DNA of 64,000 nucleotides from Propionibacterium sp. (GCA_012517405.1 JAAYVB010000008.1:62001-126000), one strand, 5' to 3'; positions 43,887-53,113 are shown, counted from the first letter of the stretch. The notes: a model not told the origin generated them from the sequence alone. Numbers and translations: made by a program.

Positions 43887-44765
43887 ATGACAGGTCACGC
43901 CGCATCCCGACTCGTACTGGCCGGGTCGGCAGCACTGCTGCTGGCCGCCGGAGTGTACGGCTGGCGCCGGTACGGTCCGCGATCACACGCCTCCCGGTTC
44001 CGCCGCGCGGTCGCCGATCTGCCCACCTCGTCGGACCCGGCGCACATCGTGACCGAGGACGATCTGGCCGCGCTGCCTCCGCAGGTTGCGACCTACCTGC
44101 GGCGCATGGGAGCGGTGGGAAGCCCGGTGGCCGAGGAGTTCCGGGCGCGGTTGCGCGGTCGCATCCGCAGCGGTCCCGACCAGCCGTGGATGCCGTTCGT
44201 CGCCGAGCAGGTGAACTCGTACCAGCCAACGGTGGCGCGCTTGTTCCACATGCACGCGACCATGAAGGGGCTGCCGGTCGATGTGCTGCACCAACTCATC
44301 GACGGCCGCGCCACGATGCGCGGCCTTGCCTTGTCCATGGTTCCGGTGGTCGACGCCGCCGGCCCGCAGATGGACCAAGCCGAGACGGTCACGTTGTTCA
44401 ACGACCTGTGCCTGTTCGTCCCCTCGGCGCTGCTGACAGCGCCCGTGCAGTGGGAGCCGGTGGACGAACACACCGTGCGTGCGACCTACTCCAATGCGGG
44501 CCACACCATCACTGCGCTGCTGATCTTCGACGAGGCGGGTGACCTGGTCGATTTCGTCTCGGACGACCGGTTGATGGCTTCCGGCGATGGGCGCACCTTC
44601 ATCCCGATGCGCTGGTCGACGCCCGTCGGCGAGTTCACCCAGCGATCCGGCCGGCGTCAGTTACTGCAGGGCGAGGCGCGGTGGCACGCACCCGGCGGTG
44701 ACTTCAGCTACATCGAGATGTACGTCGATGGATTGGAGATCCAACCAGTTAGTTCGTCCGAATAA
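43887..44765 (+). CDS. DUF6544/DUF6920-type protein
   Basis: 292 residues with an N-terminal membrane anchor (LVLAGSAALLLAAGVYG). The body carries LPPQVATYLRRMGAVG, FHMHATMKGLPVDVLHQ, LNDLCLFVPSALL-like and ATYSNAGHTITALLIFD motifs recalled from an uncharacterised lipid-binding-like family. CATAGT lies six bases before the ATG, a possible weak leaderless -10. The next gene is an ArsR-like regulator 39 nt downstream with its own promoter. Confidence 0.62.
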   Translation: MTGHAASRLVLAGSAALLLAAGVYGWRRYGPRSHASRFRRAVADLPTSSDPAHIVTEDDLAALPPQVATYLRRMGAVGSPVAEEFRARLRGRIRSGPDQPWMPFVAEQVNSYQPTVARLFHMHATMKGLPVDVLHQLIDGRATMRGLALSMVPVVDAAGPQMDQAETVTLFNDLCLFVPSALLTAPVQWEPVDEHTVRATYSNAGHTITALLIFDEAGDLVDFVSDDRLMASGDGRTFIPMRWSTPVGEFTQRSGRRQLLQGEARWHAPGGDFSYIEMYVDGLEIQPVSSSE

Positions 44766-44771
44766 GCGTTT

Positions 44772-44804
44772 GTACGAAGAATCGTTCTAACGTACTATCG
44801 TCCC
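44772..44804 (+). promoter_or_regulatory. Leaderless promoter and dyad of the ArsR-like operon
   Basis: TACTAT (44793-44798) plus six bases leads into ATG 44805. An interrupted palindrome GTACG-N14-CGTAC (44772-44795) with an inner AGAA-TCG-TTCT core overlaps the -10. It is well placed for autorepression by the encoded regulator. Confidence 0.5.
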
Positions 44805-45344
44805 ATGAGCGAAGACATGGAGATGCTACAAAGACACGTGCAAGCGCTGGACGAGCGCGTCGCTGCGTTGGAAGCAGCACCCATCCGCGTCGCGGCTCAG
44901 GAGGCGTCGTCGCCGATCGATGAAGGTGACACCTTCTGGGCGCTGACCGGGTTGCGTTCGCGCTTGCCAGAGGATCCTTCGACGGCCGCGGGAGAGGTGA
45001 TGCTGGTCGGCTCGCTGACGCTCCCGACGGGAGCCGAGGTGTCGTGGCAGCAAGGTCTCGGCACCCAGGGACTGCTCGAGACCGACTGGTCGGACCAGTC
45101 GTCGGTGCTCGGCGCGCTGGGCCATCCGGTACGCCTCGAGTTGCTGCGGCATATCTTGCTGGGCACCCACGCCACAGCCGACCTCGCGGAGATGGAGTCG
45201 CTCGGAACGACCGGGCAGCTGCACCATCATCTGCGACAGCTGGTCGCCACCGGATGGGTACGCCAGAGCGGACGCGGCAGTTACGAAATCCCGGCCTCCC
45301 GCGTCGTGCCGCTGCTGGCCTGCTTGATCGGAGCGCAACGATGA
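44805..45344 (+). CDS. ArsR-like winged-helix regulator
   Basis: 179 residues. An N-terminal coiled segment (MLQRHVQALDERVAALEA) and linker precede a C-terminal winged helix: VLGALGHPVRLELLRHILLGTHATADLAEMESLGTTGQLHHHLRQL. No CxC metal site is visible. Leaderless start with an overlapping dyad suggests autoregulation. Its stop overlaps the M23 peptidase start (ATGA), so it governs a cell-wall hydrolase (inference). Confidence 0.75.
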   Translation: MSEDMEMLQRHVQALDERVAALEAAPIRVAAQEASSPIDEGDTFWALTGLRSRLPEDPSTAAGEVMLVGSLTLPTGAEVSWQQGLGTQGLLETDWSDQSSVLGALGHPVRLELLRHILLGTHATADLAEMESLGTTGQLHHHLRQLVATGWVRQSGRGSYEIPASRVVPLLACLIGAQR

Positions 45345-46189
45345 AGCGCGCAATCCTGGCCCTGTATCGGGTACGTGGTCCGGTCTACGGCGTGGCCGCG
45401 GTGATCCTGGTCGGCAATCTGATCGTCGGCTCGTCCTTATCGTCCGAAGGCATTCGTCAGGTCAGGGCGGTCATGGTTCTGGCGGCGTTCATTGCGTTCG
45501 TGACGTGCGTCCTGCTCGCGTTCCTCGCGCCGCGGCTGCTTCCGGTCGCGCCGACTCGCACTGTGCACGCGCCGGTGAGGGGCGGATGGATCGCCCTGAA
45601 CAGTCCCGCCACACGGGTCCCCAGCCATGGGCTGCGAGCCTACGGGCAGGCCTACGCGATCGATCTCGCCTACGAACCCGCCGAGCACACGCGTCCGGCG
45701 TTCGGTGGTGAGCCGATGCGTGCCGCCCAGGAATACCCGGGTTTGGGGCAGCCCGTGCTGGCGATGATCGACGGCACGGTCGTCAAGGCATCCGACTGGC
45801 GACGCGACCACCGGGCACGCTCGAACCTGCTCGGCGTCGTGTACCTGCTGGTCGAAGCGGCGATCCGGGAGCTGGGCGGGCCGGGCTTCGTGATCGGCAA
45901 CCAGGTCACCATCCGCGGTGACGACGGCGTCTACGCCACGGTTGCGCACCTGCAGCGCGGATCGCTGACCGTCGGCGTCGGCGAGCGGGTGACCGCGGGC
46001 CAGCGAATCGGCAACTGCGGCAATTCGGGCAACAGCACCGAACCCCACGTGCATGCCCAGCTGATGGATCGCGCCTCCCTGTGGACCGGGCAGGGCGTGC
46101 CGATGGCCTTCCGCGCCATCAGCCTGGACGACCAACCCGAGCCCATCGATGGCTTGCCCCGCAACAACCAGCACATGACCGCGATCTAG
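45341..46189 (+). CDS. M23-family peptidase, membrane-anchored
   Basis: 282 residues with two N-terminal transmembrane helices (~15-35, 45-65), then a LytM/M23 domain. HGLRAYGQAYAIDLAY holds the first zinc ligands (His, Asp); YATVAHLQRGSLTV and HVHAQL hold the catalytic HxH. A zinc metallo-endopeptidase acting on peptidoglycan cross-bridges, or a regulator of such. Coupled to the ArsR-like gene and followed by a strong hairpin terminator. Confidence 0.82.
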   Translation: MKRAILALYRVRGPVYGVAAVILVGNLIVGSSLSSEGIRQVRAVMVLAAFIAFVTCVLLAFLAPRLLPVAPTRTVHAPVRGGWIALNSPATRVPSHGLRAYGQAYAIDLAYEPAEHTRPAFGGEPMRAAQEYPGLGQPVLAMIDGTVVKASDWRRDHRARSNLLGVVYLLVEAAIRELGGPGFVIGNQVTIRGDDGVYATVAHLQRGSLTVGVGERVTAGQRIGNCGNSGNSTEPHVHAQLMDRASLWTGQGVPMAFRAISLDDQPEPIDGLPRNNQHMTAI

Positions 46190-46209
46190 CGGCATCGCGG
46201 CGAGCCTGT

Positions 46210-46244
46210 GATCCCGGACGAGCGCTACAGCTTCGTCCGGGATC
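46210..46244. terminator. Bidirectional hairpin between convergent genes
   Basis: Perfect 12 bp stem (GATCCCGGACGA and complement) with an 11-base loop, between the convergent M23 and SDR genes. It touches the SDR stop codon. No T-run follows, so it may act as an I-shaped terminator, as is common in actinobacteria. Confidence 0.65.
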
Positions 46245-46903
46245 TACGCCGCGTGCAGTGCCTGAGCGATCTCGGTGTCTCCGTCTGCAAAGTCGATCGT
46301 CTTGCCGATCGTCTTGTTGTCGGTGAGCGCCGCGGCGATCGCGCGGGCCACGTTTCCCCGCGAGGTCGGGCCCCGGACGATGTCGCCACCGTTGGCTCTG
46401 GCCGCCCGGATTCTTCCCGTCGGCGCTTCGAGGGTGAGCATCGACGGCCCCAGGATCGTCCAGTGCAGCGCGGATTCGCGCAGGTACTCGTCCGCGGCGG
46501 CCTTGGCCTGCGCGTAGGGGTAGAAGGAATCGGCGGGGTTGACGCCGTGGTCCAAGCTCGCGCCGGCGTACGACACCATGATGTAGCGCAGGACGCCGGC
46601 CTGCTCGGCAGCGTCGATGGACCTGATTGCCGCGTCCCGGTCGACGGCATAGGTGCGTTGCGGATTGCCGCCGCCGGCACCGGCCGACCAGATTACGGCG
46701 TCGGCGCCCGCGAAGGCTGCCGCGAACTGATCGCGGGAGGCCGACTCGACGTCGAGGACCAGCGGGGTGGCGCCCGCGGCTTCGACATCGGGAATCTGGT
46801 CCGGATTGCGGATCACCGAGGTCACCTCGTCCCCGGCCTGGCGCAGCAGCGGCGCGGTGAGCAGTGCGACCTTGCCGTGCCCACCGATGATCACAGTCTT
46901 CAT
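46244..46903 (-). CDS. NAD(P)-binding atypical SDR
   Basis: 219 residues, GAAGGGAAGG before the ATG. Rossmann motif IIGGHGKVALLTAPLL, then VIWSAGAGGGN, YIMVSYAG and YAQAKAAADEYL, where Tyr and Lys keep a YxxxK spacing. A homologue of SDR family NAD(P)-binding proteins of the YwnB/BVR-B group. Codirectional with the TetR gene 36 nt upstream, which probably regulates it. Confidence 0.8.
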   Translation of the reverse strand: MKTVIIGGHGKVALLTAPLLRQAGDEVTSVIRNPDQIPDVEAAGATPLVLDVESASRDQFAAAFAGADAVIWSAGAGGGNPQRTYAVDRDAAIRSIDAAEQAGVLRYIMVSYAGASLDHGVNPADSFYPYAQAKAAADEYLRESALHWTILGPSMLTLEAPTGRIRAARANGGDIVRGPTSRGNVARAIAAALTDNKTIGKTIDFADGDTEIAQALHAA

Positions 46904-46939
46904 GGCCCTTCCCTTCGTCGATCGTGCCTTTCTGAATCT

Positions 46940-47569
46940 CTAGCTGCTGGCCGCCGGCGTGATCGTGGCTGCGACCATTTCGACGAAAGCGTCCAGGCTT
47001 GTTCGAGCAATGTCGTCGCGGCGATGCGCCAGCCAGGAGGACGTAATTCCCGCCAGGCCTGCGATCAGAATATCGGCCAGCGTGTCGGCCTCGACGCTGC
47101 AGCGAGAGCCGCTGTCCGCCAGGAAGCGCTCCAGTTGCGCGATCACCTGGGTGTGATATCTGGCGTAATCGCGAGCGGGCAGCGCAGCCAACTCGGGGTC
47201 TCGTAGACAGTGGGCGGTGAGTTCGCTGAGCACCAGACACCACTGCGGATCGGCTTGAACAGCCGTCCAGTAGGTCGCGACCACTGCACTCAGATTCTCC
47301 TCGGCAGTCAGCGCGGGATCGAGGGCCGACCATGCGTTTTCCAGGCTCTCCTGGAGATCGCTGTCGAGGATCAGGCGGAACAGCTCGGCCTTGCTGTGAA
47401 AGCAGTAGTGGAAAGCGCCCAGTGGCATATCTGCCTGGGTGCAGATCGCCCGCGTCGTCGCTGCCGCGACGCCTTCGCGGCGCATCACCTGGAGGGCGGC
47501 CGAGACCAACAGCTCTCGTCGGTCGACCATGCTCATCCGTCCATGAGATCCGGCATCCTGCTCACTCAT
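46940..47569 (-). CDS. TetR-family regulator
   Basis: 209 residues. Helix-turn-helix AAATTRAICTQADMPLGAFHYCF, then a TetR C-terminal domain (ATYWTAVQADPQWCLVLSELTA). The start is uncertain: ATG 47569 or ATGs at 47536 and 47530. It lies just upstream of the SDR gene and divergent from the GAP-family exporter. Confidence 0.82.
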   Translation of the reverse strand: MSEQDAGSHGRMSMVDRRELLVSAALQVMRREGVAAATTRAICTQADMPLGAFHYCFHSKAELFRLILDSDLQESLENAWSALDPALTAEENLSAVVATYWTAVQADPQWCLVLSELTAHCLRDPELAALPARDYARYHTQVIAQLERFLADSGSRCSVEADTLADILIAGLAGITSSWLAHRRDDIARTSLDAFVEMVAATITPAASS

Positions 47570-47644
47570 GATGCCAGTCTACGGTAATCGGTCGTATGTC
47601 CAAGTCGTTTGAACTAGACAGATGAACAACATAGCGTGGCTGCC

Positions 47645-48340
47645 ATGTCATGGGGAATGTTCGCGGCGATCGCGGCGATCGCGGGGCTGGGGGTCGCCGG
47701 CCTGGATCCGGTCGGCGCGCTGATCTTGACCACCGCAATAGCGTCGGGGGCTCGTCGCAGCGCAGTGCTGGCGTTCTTCGCGTCTTCGTTGGGTGTGACG
47801 GTGCTGGTTGGGGTCGCGCTGGGGGAGTCGGTGCAGCGACTCGTCGATGTCGTCGTCAGCCTGATCCAGGTGCCCGACCCTGCCCGTTTCTGGTTGCAGC
47901 TCACGGCCGCGGTCGCGCTGACCGTCTGGGCGGTGCGGCGCTATCGGAACCGGAACCAGTCGAGTCCGTCCCAGTCCCGCCGCGCTCGAGGATCGTCGAT
48001 GCCCGCGATGCTGGCGGCGGGCACTGCCTGGGGCATCGCTGCGCTCACCGACCCCACCTTCTATGCAACCGCGGCTCTCGCCGGGCAGTCTCGGGGGATT
48101 GTCGTTCCCGCCGTTCTGGTCATGGTCTGGTTTCTCATCAGTCAGCTGCCGCTGCTCGCTGTCACCGTCACCTACCTGATCAACTCCGAGGGCCCCGCGG
48201 TCACCAGACTCGTCGCGCTGACCAAACGCCTTTCCATGGCACTGAGCCATGTGCTGACCGCCCTCCTCGCGTTCGCGGCACTGCTGCTTGCAGCCAGCAG
48301 CGCCACCTATCTCGGCACCGGGCTGTTCCTTCCGCTCTGA
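47645..48340 (+). CDS. GAP-family (Sap, LysE-like) membrane protein
   Basis: 231 residues, six transmembrane helices. GLDPVGALILTTAIAS near the start and a later ALTDPTFYATAALAG show the duplicated DP motifs of GAP/Sap lipid-transport proteins (sulfolipid-1-addressing type) and the LysE fold. It probably exports a lipid or amino-acid derivative. ATG 47645 is preferred over GTG 47636. Divergent from the TetR gene, which may control it. Confidence 0.75.
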   Translation: MSWGMFAAIAAIAGLGVAGLDPVGALILTTAIASGARRSAVLAFFASSLGVTVLVGVALGESVQRLVDVVVSLIQVPDPARFWLQLTAAVALTVWAVRRYRNRNQSSPSQSRRARGSSMPAMLAAGTAWGIAALTDPTFYATAALAGQSRGIVVPAVLVMVWFLISQLPLLAVTVTYLINSEGPAVTRLVALTKRLSMALSHVLTALLAFAALLLAASSATYLGTGLFLPL

Positions 48341-48569
48341 GAACATCATCAGCGGCACCTAGCCGATCAACTCACGCATTCCCAAAGAAGACGAGTTGAT
48401 GGAGCTATTCAGCGTGGGCAAGTCGACCGTGCGAGAAGCGGTCCGCTCGCTCAGCTACATCGGCATGCTCGTCCCGATCAGGGGCGTCGGCAGCTATGTG
48501 AGCTCTCTGCCGGCAGCGAGCTGCATTGGCGAGTGCCTTACACTGGCAGCAGACTTCGGGAGGGCATAG
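48339..48569 (+). pseudogene. GntR/FadR-type regulator, fragment with in-frame stop
   Basis: ENIISGT-stop-PINSRIPKEDELMELFSVGKSTVREAVRSL then SYIGMLVPIRGVGSYV is a FadR-type winged helix-turn-helix. TAG at 48360-48362 replaces the Trp expected there. The ligand domain is absent and a stop comes at 48567-48569. A remnant overlapping the end of the GAP gene. Confidence 0.72.
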
Positions 48570-49070
48570 GTGAGACGAGCGCGGCTGCACGGCGTCGGAG
48601 GAGCTGTCCTCCTGGCGTTGGTGGGGCTGCTGTCCCTGAGTACCCCGCTGTCGCGAAGCATCCTGTCGGGCACCCTCCAGACCTGCATCACCGAATCCCG
48701 CGGCGTCGCGTGGCTGGGAATCCACCTGCGGGTGCTCGTCGAAAGCCCCGCCTGCCCGGGCGGTAGTTATGCTCCCGGCCCCCATTTCAGCGAGGTGGGC
48801 CACATCTCGGTAGCACTGTCGAGTTCTGCGTTGCTGGCGGGGCTGGTCGCGCTGGCATGGACGATGGGCCTGGCCCTGTGGGCGCGACGCTCGCTGCGCG
48901 CCGTGCGGGCGTGGCTCGGCCATCGGCTTGGTCTGGCCGCCGAGTCACCGGTCATCGTCGTCGACTCCCCGGTGCGGGCACCGCTGGAAGGACATGTCAG
49001 CAACCTTCGGGGTGCGATTCTTGGCTGCCTTCGGCATCGTCGCGGCCCACCGGCGCTGGCGCCGGCCTGA
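48570..49070 (+). CDS. Hypothetical membrane protein
   Basis: 166 residues from GTG 48570, right after the GntR relic stop. Two transmembrane helices (GAVLLALVGLLSLSTPL; ALSSSALLAGLVALAWTMGLALW) and an extracytoplasmic loop with Cys residues (TCITES, SPACPGG). The C-terminus is Arg-rich. No family is recognised. It lies just upstream of the DsbA/VKOR pair. Confidence 0.5.
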   Translation: MRRARLHGVGGAVLLALVGLLSLSTPLSRSILSGTLQTCITESRGVAWLGIHLRVLVESPACPGGSYAPGPHFSEVGHISVALSSSALLAGLVALAWTMGLALWARRSLRAVRAWLGHRLGLAAESPVIVVDSPVRAPLEGHVSNLRGAILGCLRHRRGPPALAPA

Positions 49071-49154
49071 CGATTCACTGTTCACTCCTCGATGTGAACC
49101 CTCGTCGGGCCTGCCCTCGTCCGCCCAGCCCGACGTCGAAAGTGAACCAACTCC

Positions 49155-49922
49155 ATGAGCAAGACCAAGAACGTTTCCAAACCACCTGCCGGCGGCACCA
49201 GCCGCCGCGAACAGCTCCGCCAGCAGCAGGCCCAAGCCGCGCGGGAGCACAAGATCCGAACCTGGACGACCATCGGCATCGCCGGTGTCGTGCTCGCCCT
49301 GATCGTCGGTGCCGTGATCTGGAGCATCACCAACAGCAGTACAGGTACGCCGTCGACCGCGAGCCGCGACGTCGCCACCCAGGACTACGCACTTGTCATC
49401 GGCGAGCAGGACGCTCCGGTCACGATCTCCATCTACCAGGACTACATGTGCCCCTACTGCGGGCCGTTCGAGCGCGCGAACCGCGATGACCTGGAGGCCT
49501 TGGTGGCCGATGGCACCGCAAAGGTCGAGCTTCATCTGATGAACTTCTTGGACCCCCAGTCGCAGGGCACCAACTTCTCCACCCGGTCGGCCAATGCGCT
49601 GGTCACCGTAGCCAATGCGGAACCCGAGTACGCGATGGCCTTCAATGCCGCCATCTACGACAACCAGCCCGGTGAGGGAACCAGCGGCCTGAGCGACGAC
49701 GAGCTCGTCGCGTTGGCGCGCGGGGTTGGCGTCAGCGACGCAGTCAGCGCGACGTTCGCGGATCTGGCCAATGCCGACTTCGTGAACGGGTCCAACGCTG
49801 CCGCGTACGCAGCCGGGATCAAGAGCACGCCAACGGTCAAGATCAATGGTGAGGACTTCACCGGCTCGCAAATCTTCACCGCCGGTGCGCTGAAGTCGGC
49901 CGTCGAGAACGCGGCCGGCTGA
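49155..49922 (+). CDS. DsbA/thioredoxin-like oxidoreductase, membrane-anchored
   Basis: 255 residues. A charged cytoplasmic N-terminus, one transmembrane helix (TTIGIAGVVLALIVGAVIWSI), then an extracytoplasmic thioredoxin fold with active site MCPYCGPFE and cis-Pro loop KSTPTVKING. It introduces disulfides into secreted proteins, as in actinobacterial DsbA-like proteins. TGATG couples it to a VKOR gene that reoxidises it. Confidence 0.88.
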   Translation: MSKTKNVSKPPAGGTSRREQLRQQQAQAAREHKIRTWTTIGIAGVVLALIVGAVIWSITNSSTGTPSTASRDVATQDYALVIGEQDAPVTISIYQDYMCPYCGPFERANRDDLEALVADGTAKVELHLMNFLDPQSQGTNFSTRSANALVTVANAEPEYAMAFNAAIYDNQPGEGTSGLSDDELVALARGVGVSDAVSATFADLANADFVNGSNAAAYAAGIKSTPTVKINGEDFTGSQIFTAGALKSAVENAAG

Positions 49923-50542
49923 TGAGCGAGCTTTTCGAGCGGGTCCACCGATTCAGGCAGTCCAACGGCTGGATCTTCGGGTACATGCTGTTTTCGTCCT
50001 TGATCAGCCTGACCGCGTCCTTCGTGCTGTCGGTGGACGCGCTCGAGCTCGCCAGGAATCCGGGCGCCGACCTGGCGTGCAACATCAACTCGGTGATCAG
50101 CTGTGGCACCGTCGGCGCGACCTGGCAGGCGAACCTGCTGGGCTTCCCCAACGCGTACCTGGGGTTGATCGCCGAGCCGGTGGTGATCACGATCGCGGTG
50201 GCCAGTCTCGCCAAGGTGAAGTTCCCGCGGGGGTTCATGCTCGCCGCCCAGATCGTCTACACGATCGGCCTGGTGTTCGCCTACTGGCTGTTCTATCAGT
50301 CGATGTTCCACATCAATGCGCTGTGCCCGTGGTGCCTGCTGGTCACGCTGTCCACCACCCTGGTGTTCAGCTCGCTCACCCACGTGAACATCCGTGACAA
50401 CAACCTCTTCCTCCCGCCGCGGGTGCAGAATGCACTCGCCTCGGGGCTGCGCATGGGGTTGGACGGGCTGATCGTGGTGTTGTGGCTGACCTTCATCGTG
50501 CTGGCGATCCTGCTCAAGTACGGCGCCGCGCTGTTCGCCTGA
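49922..50542 (+). CDS. Vitamin K epoxide reductase (VKOR/DsbB functional equivalent)
   Basis: 206 residues with five transmembrane helices. Loop cysteines in LACNINSVISCGTV and the active-site pair ALCPWC form the electron relay; FPNAYLGL is a conserved family patch. It passes electrons from the DsbA-like protein to a quinone. It starts within the last base of the DsbA stop, giving a complete oxidative folding pair. Confidence 0.9.
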   Translation: MSELFERVHRFRQSNGWIFGYMLFSSLISLTASFVLSVDALELARNPGADLACNINSVISCGTVGATWQANLLGFPNAYLGLIAEPVVITIAVASLAKVKFPRGFMLAAQIVYTIGLVFAYWLFYQSMFHINALCPWCLLVTLSTTLVFSSLTHVNIRDNNLFLPPRVQNALASGLRMGLDGLIVVLWLTFIVLAILLKYGAALFA

Positions 50543-50648
50543 TCGGGCTGACCGCTGCGTCACTCTGGCCTTTGCGTCCCCGGTCTGTTGGGTCGGACGG
50601 GCCGGTGGGCCGTACGCGCTCGGCCGCTCGGCCGAAGCGCGGGTGCTG

Positions 50649-51380
50649 TCAGCCCCGATCGACTCTCGACCCGCCGGTAGCCAGCCGCATCAGGTCGGTG
50701 TCCAGGTCGATGCCGAGTTCGGTACCTCCCGCACTGCCGTAGCCGTGCTGGTAGCTCTGCCACGACTCGTCCTTGATCTTCCCCGCGAAACCACTCTCGA
50801 CCAGCAGGACGAGCTCGAAGGCCGCGCGATCGATCCGGGAACCGAGCTCGCTCGAACTCCAGTCCTCGCTGGCGGCGAAAATCGAGGTCGGCGCTACCAG
50901 GGTGCGCAGATAGGCGAACAGTGGCCGCATCTGGGCGTCGATCACCAGTGCATGCCGCGAACTGCCGGCAGTCGCGGCCAGCACCACCGGTTTGCCGATC
51001 AGCAGATCGTTGTCGAGGATCTGGAAGAACGACGTGAACAGCCCGCTGGGGCCGGCCTTGTAGACCGGGGTGCTGACCACCAGACCATCGGCCGCGACCA
51101 GGATCTCGACCGCCCGGGTGAGCCCCGGACCGAGCAGCTGGGAGACCATGGCAGTGGAGATCTCGGCGGTCAGCTTGCGCAGGTCGATCGTCTCGACCAG
51201 CACCTGCTCGCTGCGAGCCTCGGCCAGCCTGCGGACGCGCTCGCCGATCCGATCGGCGAGCATCCGGGTCGATGACGGATCGCTGGTGCCGCCGCTGACC
51301 ACGGCGATGCGGTACGGCGGCCGACGGGTATCGGGGCCGGCCATCATCGCCTGATGAGTGGAATCCAGGGGAGTGTTCAT
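50649..51380 (-). CDS. NADPH-dependent FMN reductase, CE1759 family
   Basis: 243 residues from ATG 51380, overlapping the MarR stop by four bases. IAVVSGGTSDPSSTRMLADRI is the flavin phosphate loop; LVVSTPVYKAGPSGLF and the following LAATAGSSRHAL complete the flavodoxin-like reductase fold. It supplies reduced FMN to the LLM oxidoreductase encoded two genes upstream. Confidence 0.85.
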   Translation of the reverse strand: MNTPLDSTHQAMMAGPDTRRPPYRIAVVSGGTSDPSSTRMLADRIGERVRRLAEARSEQVLVETIDLRKLTAEISTAMVSQLLGPGLTRAVEILVAADGLVVSTPVYKAGPSGLFTSFFQILDNDLLIGKPVVLAATAGSSRHALVIDAQMRPLFAYLRTLVAPTSIFAASEDWSSSELGSRIDRAAFELVLLVESGFAGKIKDESWQSYQHGYGSAGGTELGIDLDTDLMRLATGGSRVDRG

Positions 51381-51916
51381 GATGCGTCCTTCGTTGTCTT
51401 CACGTTCCTTGGACGAGCAGCCGGCCGGCGTGTCGGCCTGCCGGCCTCGTCCGATGGCGATCCGCTCGCCGGTTGACCCGGGCCCCGGGCGGCGAGCTTG
51501 CCGCACAGCCGCTCCAATTCGTCCATCTCGGCTTGGCTCAGCCGGCTGGTGACCGCCTGCGCGACCTCGACCGAATGCCGGCCGCCGACCTCGCGCTGTT
51601 TGGCGCGGCCGGCCTCGGTCAGTGAGATCCGCACGCCGCGGCGGTCCGCCGGATCGGCCACCCGGCTCACCAGCCCCCGGGCGGCCAGCCGATCGACCAT
51701 CCGCGACAGCGCCGGTTGGCTGAGCAGCACCCGTTCGTTGAGTTCGCTCAGCCGCATCGGGGCGGCACACTTCGACAGCGTGTACAGCACGTCGTATTCG
51801 CGCATCGACACGTCGTCCCAGGTGTCCGGGGTACTGAGCTGCTTCATGATCACCGAATGAGCGGTCAGCAACGCCTCCCACGCGTCGTTGGCCAGGTGCT
51901 TGGTGGATCGCTCCAT
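51377..51916 (-). CDS. MarR-family regulator
   Basis: 179 residues with GAGGAG before ATG 51916. Winged helix: RLSELNERVLLSQPALSRMVDRLAARGLVSRVADPADRRGVRISLTEAG. The C-terminal ~40 residues are a basic tail. It lies between the LLM oxidoreductase and FMN reductase in one operon, so it likely controls them in response to a redox or aromatic ligand. Confidence 0.87.
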   Translation of the reverse strand: MERSTKHLANDAWEALLTAHSVIMKQLSTPDTWDDVSMREYDVLYTLSKCAAPMRLSELNERVLLSQPALSRMVDRLAARGLVSRVADPADRRGVRISLTEAGRAKQREVGGRHSVEVAQAVTSRLSQAEMDELERLCGKLAARGPGQPASGSPSDEAGRPTRRPAARPRNVKTTKDAS

Positions 51917-51928
51917 CTCGGCAACTCC

Positions 51929-53113
51929 TCAGTGCAGGCCGGGGTAGCTGGCCGCAGTCGTGCTGTCCTGGTAGGGCGAACCGCCGGTGACGTTGTCGCC
52001 GCGGTTGGCGTTCGGACGCGGCTGCCGGGCGGGCTGGTCGCCATACTTCGCCTTCACCAGGGCCTCGTGGGTCGGCGCCTCGGCCGATTCGGGATCCTTG
52101 CGCGATTCGAACTCCTTGCGCAGCGCCGGGATCACCTCGCCACCTAGCAACTCGAGCTGGTTCAGCACGGTCTTCAGCGGCAGTCCGGCATGGTCGATGA
52201 GGAAGAGCTGACGCTGGTAATCCCCGAAGGTGTCGTGGAAACTCAGTGTCTTCTCGATGACCTCCTGCGGGCTGCCCACGCTCAACGGGGTCGCCTGCAT
52301 GAAGTCCTCGAGCGAGGGTCCGTGACCGTAGACCGGGGCCTCGTTGAAATACGGACGAAACTCCTTGATCGCATCCTGGGAACGCTTGGCGATGTAGGCC
52401 TGTCCACCGAGCCCCACGATGGCCTGCTTGCGGCTGCCGTGACCGTAGTGCTCGAAGCGCCGCCGGTAGAAGTCGACCAGCCGCAACGAGTGCTCACTCG
52501 GCCAGAAGATGTGGTTGGCGAAGAAGCCGTTCCCATAGAACGCCGCCTGCTCGGCGATCTCCGGGGTGCGGATCGAGCCGTGCCAGACGAACGGCGGGAC
52601 ATCGTCCAATGGTCGCGGAGTGGAGGTGAAACCCTGCAGCGGAGTGCGGAACTCGCCCTCCCAGTCGACCACGTCCTCACGCCAGAGCCGGTGCAGCAGG
52701 TTGTAGTTGTCCAGCGCCATCGGCAGTCCCTTGCGGATGTCGGCCCCGAACCAGGGATAGACCGGCGCGGTGTTGCCCCGGCCGAGCATCAGGTCCATCC
52801 GGCCCTTCGACAGATGCTGAAGCATCGCGTACTCTTCGGCGATGCGCACCGGATCGTTGGTGGTGATCAGGGTGGTCGCGGTCGTGACGATCAGCCTCTG
52901 GGTGGTCGCCGCGATCGCAGCCAGCAGCGTGGTCGGCGACGACGAGAAGAAGGGCGGGTTGTGATGCTCGCCAATGGCGAAGACGTCCATCCCGACCTCT
53001 TCGGTCTTGCGCGCGATCTGGGTCACGGCGTCGATCCGCTCCGCCTCGCTGGGCGTGTAGCCCGAGACGGGATCGCGGGTGATGTCGCTGACCGAGAAGA
53101 CTCCGAACTGCAT
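51929..53113 (-). CDS. LLM-class flavin-dependent oxidoreductase (CE1758-type)
   Basis: 394 residues from ATG 53113, chosen because GAGGAGTGGAG lies just upstream; an earlier ATG at 53143 lacks it. Luciferase-like beta-barrel landmarks: FAIGEHHNPPFFSSSP, TTLITTNDPVRIAEEYAMLQHLSKGRMDLMLGRG and HIFWPSEHSLRLVDFY. It oxidises an unknown substrate with FMNH2 from the operon's reductase. The C-terminal ~35 residues are an unstructured extension. Confidence 0.9.
   Translation of the reverse strand: MQFGVFSVSDITRDPVSGYTPSEAERIDAVTQIARKTEEVGMDVFAIGEHHNPPFFSSSPTTLLAAIAATTQRLIVTTATTLITTNDPVRIAEEYAMLQHLSKGRMDLMLGRGNTAPVYPWFGADIRKGLPMALDNYNLLHRLWREDVVDWEGEFRTPLQGFTSTPRPLDDVPPFVWHGSIRTPEIAEQAAFYGNGFFANHIFWPSEHSLRLVDFYRRRFEHYGHGSRKQAIVGLGGQAYIAKRSQDAIKEFRPYFNEAPVYGHGPSLEDFMQATPLSVGSPQEVIEKTLSFHDTFGDYQRQLFLIDHAGLPLKTVLNQLELLGGEVIPALRKEFESRKDPESAEAPTHEALVKAKYGDQPARQPRPNANRGDNVTGGSPYQDSTTAASYPGLH

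Noticed and set aside
50541..50662. A long-range hairpin terminator between the VKOR and FMN reductase genes
   Set aside because: The arms (GATCGGGCTGAC and a one-base-different complement) are about 100 bases apart, too far for a simple terminator.
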